Shown here one piece after another: positions 37,193 to 42,500 of a stretch of DNA of 42,500 nucleotides (its first letter is position 1; every line of letters starts with the position of its first letter). Under the pieces are notes generated by a model, which was not told where the DNA came from, ran no database searches, and saw nothing but the letters and a program-made list of their open reading frames with translations. The position numbers and the translations under genes were made by a program. Source of the stretch: Symbiodinium natans (lineage: Eukaryota; Sar; Dinophyceae; Suessiales; Symbiodiniaceae); NCBI GenBank assembly GCA_905221605.1, contig CAJNDS010001001.1:564049-606548 (forward strand), read 5' to 3'.

Positions 37193-39639
37193 CCTTGGCG
37201 TGGCGGACTCCTCGTCGAAGGGGAGCTCTCTCCCGCCTCAAGCAAGCAGGGCCAGCTAGCTGGGTTTAGGGTTTAGGGTTTAGGGTTTAGGGTTTAGGGT
37301 TTAGGGTTTAGGGTTTAGGGTTTAGTAGCTAGGCAGACGCTCTACTTGGCTGCTCCCCCTTAGAAAACAGTTGCCCACAATAGGTCATTGTAACTCAATA
37401 GCCCCTCAGAAGCATGTCAGAATCAGTCCTTGTGCAAGTCGGGTTACTTTGCAGGAGTACGAAGTGGCCTCGAAATCCTGAACCCTAAGCCCTTAACCCT
37501 ACTAAAGCTAAATCCTAAACTTTAAGCCTGGAGGTTCTTGCCTTGGGACATGGGGGGGCCCGGGGGGGGGGGGGAGGGACGGATCCCACAGTGGCAGTTC
37601 CAAAAGAGGGACCCTAACTTAGTACACCCACGTATATGGCTTCTGTTGCACTTCTGTCCTTGCTCCTTGCGGGCACGGGTTGCGGCCATGTAGGGTCAGG
37701 GTACACAGTGGGGGATGGCGGTTTGTATTAGCGTATGAGAATACGATTGAGTCCGGAGGAAGAAAGGGGCTATGGTCGTGGGCTCTTAGGTCTTGTACAG
37801 GCCGCCACGCATAAGACGGCACAATCCTGCAAAACCCTATGAAACCCAAAACCCTAGAGCCTAAAGTCCTATAAGCCCTTGACGCTATATTTAAGCCTCC
37901 TGGAAACCCTCTGCACCCTAAAAGCCCCATAGTTAGAAAGTCTGAAAACAAGAAAGCCCCTGCAAACAAAGCCCACAGCGCTCTACTGCCCTTAAACAAA
38001 AAGCCTTTACAACATCCTTCAAGCAACTCTTCAAGGACCCCAACCGCAACCCTAAACCCTAAACCCTAAACCCTAAAACCTAAACCCTAAACCCTAAACC
38101 CTAAACCCTAAACCCTAAACCCTAAACCTAAACCCCCCAAGAAACATCCCGAGCCCTCGCACCGACCTCGGCGGGATGGTCCGAGAGCTGCGCTGGGCTC
38201 GGTGCGGAAGGCCTCTGGTTGCAAGAAGAGGCTCATACGGGGTTTGGGTTTAGGGTTTAGGGTTCAGGGTTCAGGGTTTAGGGTTATTTAGGGTTATTTA
38301 GGGTTATTTAGGGTTGGGTTCAGGGTTTAGGGTTTAGGGATAGCGTTTAGGGTTTGCTTTAGGCGGCCGAGCCGCGCTGTAGGATATGTTCGGGTTGAGA
38401 CTGCTGGGGTTCAGGGTTTCGGGTTTCGGGCTACTTGGAGGTTCATGTGGGTACCTTTTAAGTGGGGCCAGAAGTAGGACAACTATGGTGATAACCTGAT
38501 TTCAGGGTACTTATAACCCATATAAGTAGCCCATGAATCTCCAAGTGCCGCAGAGAAGGATACGACACGATTGGTGTGTCGCAGTAACATAGGCAGAAAA
38601 GGGTACCCGCGTGTCCGCAAATTAGCTGTTCAGGAGATCCAAACCCCCACACCCCCACACATATTACCTTCATAGGATTCCTGGGTTCACAGTACCTTAG
38701 TAGGATTCCTGGGGCGGCTCATATGGACCTCAACAGGAATTATGGTAGTACAGGGTAGATGACCCCTATAACCCCTAATCGCTAAACCCTAAACCCTAAA
38801 TCCCAACTTAAGGGCTCTATTTGGTCCCCAGGGAGGGCTTGACAAAAAAGCTTCGGGCTTTTCAAGCCGCGGGCCTGAAGCCCTCAAAGGACTTAAGGCT
38901 TTTGGGGATTAGGCGTTTAGGGTTTAGGATTTAGGGTTTAGGGTTTAGGGCTGTTGGGCTTGGGTTTAGGGCCTTTGAACAACAGAAGCCGCAGTCACCA
39001 TCTGCAGTCGAAATGCTGAGGCATGCGACAGCAACAGAGGGACCAACACCTGGAAGAGCCGTCGTTAGCAGCTGTACCCCAAACCCTAAACCCTAAACCC
39101 TAAACCCTAAACCCTAAACCCTAAACCCTAAACCCTAAACCCTAAACCCTACCTTAAACCCCTTTTTGGAAGCCTTCAAGTGGCCATCTTTTTGATCCAG
39201 CTACGACAAGGCACTGCCAGTGAGCCTCCGCTAAATAGTAGGATTCCCTTAGAATTAGGACCCCAATAAGCTAGGCTGCCCAGCAACCAAGGCTTAAAAA
39301 GGGTGCCTTTTTTTGCTTAAAGGGGTTCATAAGGGAACCTAAACCCCCCAAAAAGGGAATAAGGGTACTACTGGGCATCCTAGTAAGGTACCGGTATATT
39401 TTCACTACCCTGAAACAACTATTCTCCTCTTAGACCCAAAAAGGGAACCCTTAATATATGGCATATGTACTACCCTTGATAGAGGGTATAGTTACTACCC
39501 TAAAAATGGTCCTTAAACTTATCCTCTTGAACCCAAACAATGTCCTTTAAAACCCTAAGCCCTGAACCATAAACCGTAAACCCTAAACCCTCCAAATGCA
39601 GAGAGTACCGCACCCCAACTGCCCTTGAAGACCTCGAAG
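37193..39639 (-). CDS. Minus-strand exon chain, not recognised
   Basis: 39639-39609 (acceptor TTGACAG; FEVFKGSWGA, donor GTACTC), 39230-39174 (acceptor ATTTAG; EAHWQCLVVAGSKRWPLE, GC donor), 39071-38973 (acceptor TACAG; 33 codons, GVGPSVAVACLSISTADGDC; GC donor AAAG|GCCCTA), 38625-38549 (acceptor AACAG; ICGHAGTLFCLCYCDTPIVS; GC donor), 38400-~38361 (acceptor CAGCAG; SQPEHILQRGSAA), 38231-38167 (LFLQPEAFRTEPSAALGPSR, donor GTCGGT), 37477-37448 (10 codons DFEATSYSCK, donor GTAACC) and 37236-37193 (acceptor TTGAG; GRELPFDEESATPR, donor GTAGGG). Confidence 0.5.
37264..37326 (+). repeat. TTTAGGG array
   Basis: Nine uninterrupted TTTAGGG units directly after a minus-strand exon candidate. Confidence 0.9.
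38047..38130 (-). repeat. CCCTAAA array
   Basis: About 12 CCCTAAA units with few errors, facing opposite to the array at 37,264. Confidence 0.9.
38432..38546. mobile_element. MITE/introner, same family, at a splice donor
   Basis: ACTTGGAGGTTCATGTGGGT and CCCATGAATCTCCAAGT ends. On the minus strand the GC donor of exon 38625-38549 lies two bases before the terminal repeat. Confidence 0.65.
39271..39384. mobile_element. MITE, CTGCCCAGCAACC family
   Basis: Same orientation as 33,774-33,893, with long exact stretches in common. More diverged relatives lie at 15,644-15,747 (TAGCCCAGTAACC ends) and 29,477-29,551 (GCCCAGTAGAATCC). Confidence 0.7.
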
Positions 39640-39644
39640 CTGTC

Positions 39645-41083
39645 AACAAAGGGGGGTTTATGCGAGGCAGGTACCTAGGGAACCTCTAGGAAGCTTAGGG
39701 AGGCCTTAGGGAGTAGCGGGGAGTCTTAGGGAGCGTTGGGTTACAAACCCTTCTTGAAGCCCTACACCCTAAAACCATGAACCCTAAACCCTACAGCCCT
39801 AAAACCCTAAAACCCTAAACCCGAAACCCTAAACCCTAAACCTTAAACCCTAAACCCTGGAGGACCCTATAAAGCAAGCGAGGCTGCTGCGGAGAGCCCC
39901 ACTAAGGAGCCCATCGAAGAGAGGGAGAACATGGAACCTGGTGTCTTTTTGCTGGGGTTTAGGGTTTAGGGTTTAGGGTTTCGGATGGAACCTGGATTGC
40001 GGAGGCTTTGGGAGCTCTAAGGGGGGCGTGGGGGGCTTTCGGGTTGAGGGCTTCTGGGGGCCTTCAACCCGTTAACCCTCCAACCTTGAGCCCGTGTAAG
40101 ACCCTTGAAGCCTTAAACCTGAGGACATTTCCCTTGAAACCCAAAGCCCCTATACCCTAATAACCCCTAAACCTAGGAATAACAATGGAGCCCTTTTTGG
40201 CTTAAAGGGGCGTTTCAGAGAATCGAAGCCAAAAGCAGAACAGGGAATGAGGGCCTACTCTGGGTCCTTGAAACCCTTTATAGTTACAACCTTACTTAGG
40301 GATCTTACAACCCTGCATACAAGTACCCACCAACCAATCTCCACATAACTCACCCTAAACCCCTAAACCTCAAACAAATGAAAGATCATAATCCTATATT
40401 ACCCTTGCACGGAAGGACATTTTTCACTTTGTTTGGGGGACTCTTACGCAAATAGTAGCAACTGTCCCAAACCCTAAACCCTAAACCCTAAACCCTAAAC
40501 CCTAAACCCTAAACCCTAAACTCAAAACCCTAAACCCTAAACCCTAAAAAACAGCCGCGCGGCTCGCTCTTTGAAGGGAAGACGCCGGCATGATGAGAGC
40601 ATGGCGCGCGCTCGCCCAACTCCCACGCCGAGCTCTCGGAGTTTGGGCCAAGCAAGGGAGTTTTAGGTTGGGGTTTAGGGTTTGGGGTTTGGGGTTTAGG
40701 GTTAGGGTTTAGGTTGGGGTTTGGGGTTTAGGGTTTAGGGTTCAGGGTTTTGGGCAGAAATGCCTACCATGTCTTGGGTTAAACATAGAACAAATGTAAA
40801 TATCGACATATATGTATATGGTCCCTTTCTGGGTTCCTAAGGACCCAATGACCCCAATTTAGAGAACTATACCCATATGCGCACCCTATATTTAAGGAGG
40901 GGGGGCGGGGGCACTAGCAACTTGTGCCCTTGACCCCGACAAAACCCCGTAAGTATACTTGAATTTCATACGAGGACCCCAATTGTTCGGGTTTAAGGAT
41001 TTGGGGTTAAAGGCCAGTTTCAGGGGTACGCTCCCTGAACCACAAACTTTAAAAGCTAAACCCTTAATTAGTTGAAGGGGGAC
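39645..41083. other. Repeat-rich stretch with few exon candidates
   Basis: Holds CCCTAAA-type arrays (39,770-39,860; 40,470-40,550), TTTAGGG/TTGGGG arrays (40,674-40,752), an introner relative (40,374-40,463) and GGTCCC-type element ends. Islands at 39,850-39,935 and 40,560-40,650 are open on both strands and could be exons, but neither has a clear acceptor. Confidence 0.4.
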
Positions 41084-42344
41084 TGTCCTCTCTGCGGACT
41101 CTCCGATCATCATGCGATTTACTTGTCTGCTGCGAAGGTCGTTCCTGGTCAATGTAACCCTACCCTTCCGACCCAAAAAATAGGGTGCTTAAAGGGTTTA
41201 GGGCTTGGAGACTGCAGAAAACTGTTTAATTACTAGGTTTCTGTATAGGGTCAGGTACCTGACAAACAGACGTTGCTTTGACAAAGATGTGCTTAGAGTC
41301 GTGCGTGAGTGCGGCCGCACTGGTCGTATGGACCCCGGCTAATGCGGTATGGAGCCTGAGCATTTGTTCTTCTGGATATTCTTTTAAAAGGTTCGGATGA
41401 GATTAAAGACCTCCGCCTTCCGCGCTGTAAGGGCAATACCGCCTGCGCCAAAAGGTTGCATTCCTGAATTCACCAGGACCTGTAAAGTAAAGGTTTATAG
41501 CGTGTATGGTGGCAGTACTGGGGCCTCGAACGCACTAAGCCTTCTGAAGACCCCCGTGGATTGCGTGGCGACCCATATGTCCTTGAGGTAGATGTGATAT
41601 TGGCCGGGCGTGTACTCTGCCCGCATGTTCCCACTTGGCCAGCGGTCGGCAAAGTCCTTGCCTCATCAGGAGCTGAGAGAAACATGCCAGGAGTTCAGGG
41701 GTCTGCAAAGAGACATGGTGAGCGTACCTAATATAGGGCCTTCATAGTTGCAATAGTGTTTTTGGGGGTTCTTATAGTAGAACTAGAAAGGGGCCATAAG
41801 GGAAAGCTATCAATAATTTATCCGACGAGGTTCAGGGTACTTCTAGCCCCAAGTATAGCTGTACTTATAAGCCCCCTAACTCCCCTAAGCAGGTTACAAG
41901 TAGTCTCATTCATAATTGGGGTTCTAACTACACCTGAACCTCCAAGTACCTAGATAGAAGAGGCCGCCCTAGTAATCCTAAACCCTAAACCCTAAGCCCG
42001 AAACCCTAAACCCTGAACCCTGAATACCAGTCAGCTCCCCGTTTCGACATGCCCTGCAAGCACCATACTGGAGGCAGTGACGGATCTAAAAACCTTTAGG
42101 GGCCAAATGAGCCCTAGAATTTGGGTTTAGGGTTTAGGGGTTTAGGGTTTTAGGGTTTAGGGGTCATTTACCCCAAAACTAGTTTACTCCCTAAAAGGGT
42201 TTGTGAACCCTGAACCCTTTCAGGGTTCACTTGCCCCCCCCCCCCCCCCCCCCCCACAGGCATGGTTTCCTTCCGCCAACATCTGTTTAAGGGAGCTGCA
42301 TTCTTGGAATGAGCTTAGCAGACAGGCACGACAATATGAGCACC
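41084..42344 (-). CDS. Minus-strand exon chain at the right edge, Cys-rich start
   Basis: ~42344-42262 (CSYCRACLLSSFQECSSLKQ), 42085-42028 (acceptor TTTTTAG; IRHCLQYGACRACRNGELT, donor GTATTC), 41656-41541 (acceptor GCAAG; NMRAEYTPGQYHIYLKDIWV; GC donor AG|GCTTAG), 41355-41259 (acceptor CTCAG; VHTTSAAALTHDSKHIFVKA, donor CAG|GTACCT) and 41144-41084 (acceptor CCAG, donor GTCCCC). The join 41541 to 41355 is in phase (AG+G). If the GC donor is not used, the frame runs to a TAA at 41497-41495. CxxC/CxxxxC spacing in the first two exons may bind metal. Confidence 0.5.
41824..41948. mobile_element. MITE copy matching 1599-1730 in reverse
   Basis: Shares a near-identical core (CCCCAAGTATARCTGYACTT, then ATAAGCCCCCTAAC/GTCCCC) and the AACCTCCAAG end with 1599-1730, in the opposite orientation. 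Confidence 0.7.
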
Positions 42345-42500
42345 CCCCCCCCCCCCCCCCTCCCCGCAAAAACTACTGCGCCATCCCGCTAGATTAAGGA
42401 ACGTGCCTTGAAGTATGTGGGTATTTCTCAAAATGGGGGTACCCCTTGTATACCCGAAATACTGGATACCTGATTACAGAAACACCCGACAGGGTACCCC

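Noticed and set aside
37648-37691. Plus-strand signal peptide (MASVALLSLLLAGTGCG) with a GTAGGG donor
   Set aside because: The minus strand is equally open here (ARKEQGQKCNRSHI with a GTGGGT donor) and all neighbours are minus; strand undecided, so not listed.
1-42500. A chromosome end (true telomere)
   Set aside because: TTTAGGG arrays are short, in both orientations and internal, between exons; none runs to a window edge.

Overview
This window looks like nuclear DNA of a dinoflagellate or a close alveolate relative. Three things point there: plant-type telomere units (TTTAGGG/CCCTAAA) scattered in both orientations over the whole 42.5 kb; very short exons (about 30-150 nt) with a mixture of GT-AG and GC-AG introns; and a LINE retrotransposon. 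Species cannot be named. No bacterial signals (Shine-Dalgarno sites, operons), rRNA, tRNA or CRISPR were seen.

Layout. (1) 1-3,300: short minus-strand exons separated by introns full of telomere-like units, CT/GA runs and small palindromic elements. (2) 3,383-14,815: one large plus-strand LINE. ORF1 is a coiled-coil protein. ORF2 is a very long frame with a ~3.4 kb tract of 'SQLA..TLSNV' repeats, then RNase H, then an APE endonuclease, then a reverse transcriptase that continues in another frame after a single-base shift near 12,490, then two C2H2 zinc fingers. RNase H ahead of APE is an unusual order. (3) 15,277-25,938: a chain of about 25 minus-strand exons, function not recognised, some hydrophobic. 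(4) 26,049-31,706: the best-resolved host gene, minus strand, about 11 exons: signal peptide, a repeated cysteine-pair helical domain, and a C-terminal tail resembling a GPI-anchor signal. (5) 32,113-33,640: minus-strand exons ending in a transmembrane helix and short basic tail. (6) 33,954-42,350: further minus-strand exon chains, at least three genes, unrecognised.

How it fits together. Every convincing host exon is on the minus strand, so this is a unidirectional gene array with the LINE lying antisense in it. The introns are largely short terminal-inverted-repeat elements (several families), telomere-unit arrays and microsatellites. In several places an element's terminal repeat, or its flanking direct repeat, coincides with the splice site, which is the behaviour expected of introner elements (intron-creating MITEs). 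Exon calls were made by eye from open frame, splice dinucleotides and phase, without transcript data; many exons are open in more than one frame and edges may be off by a few bases.
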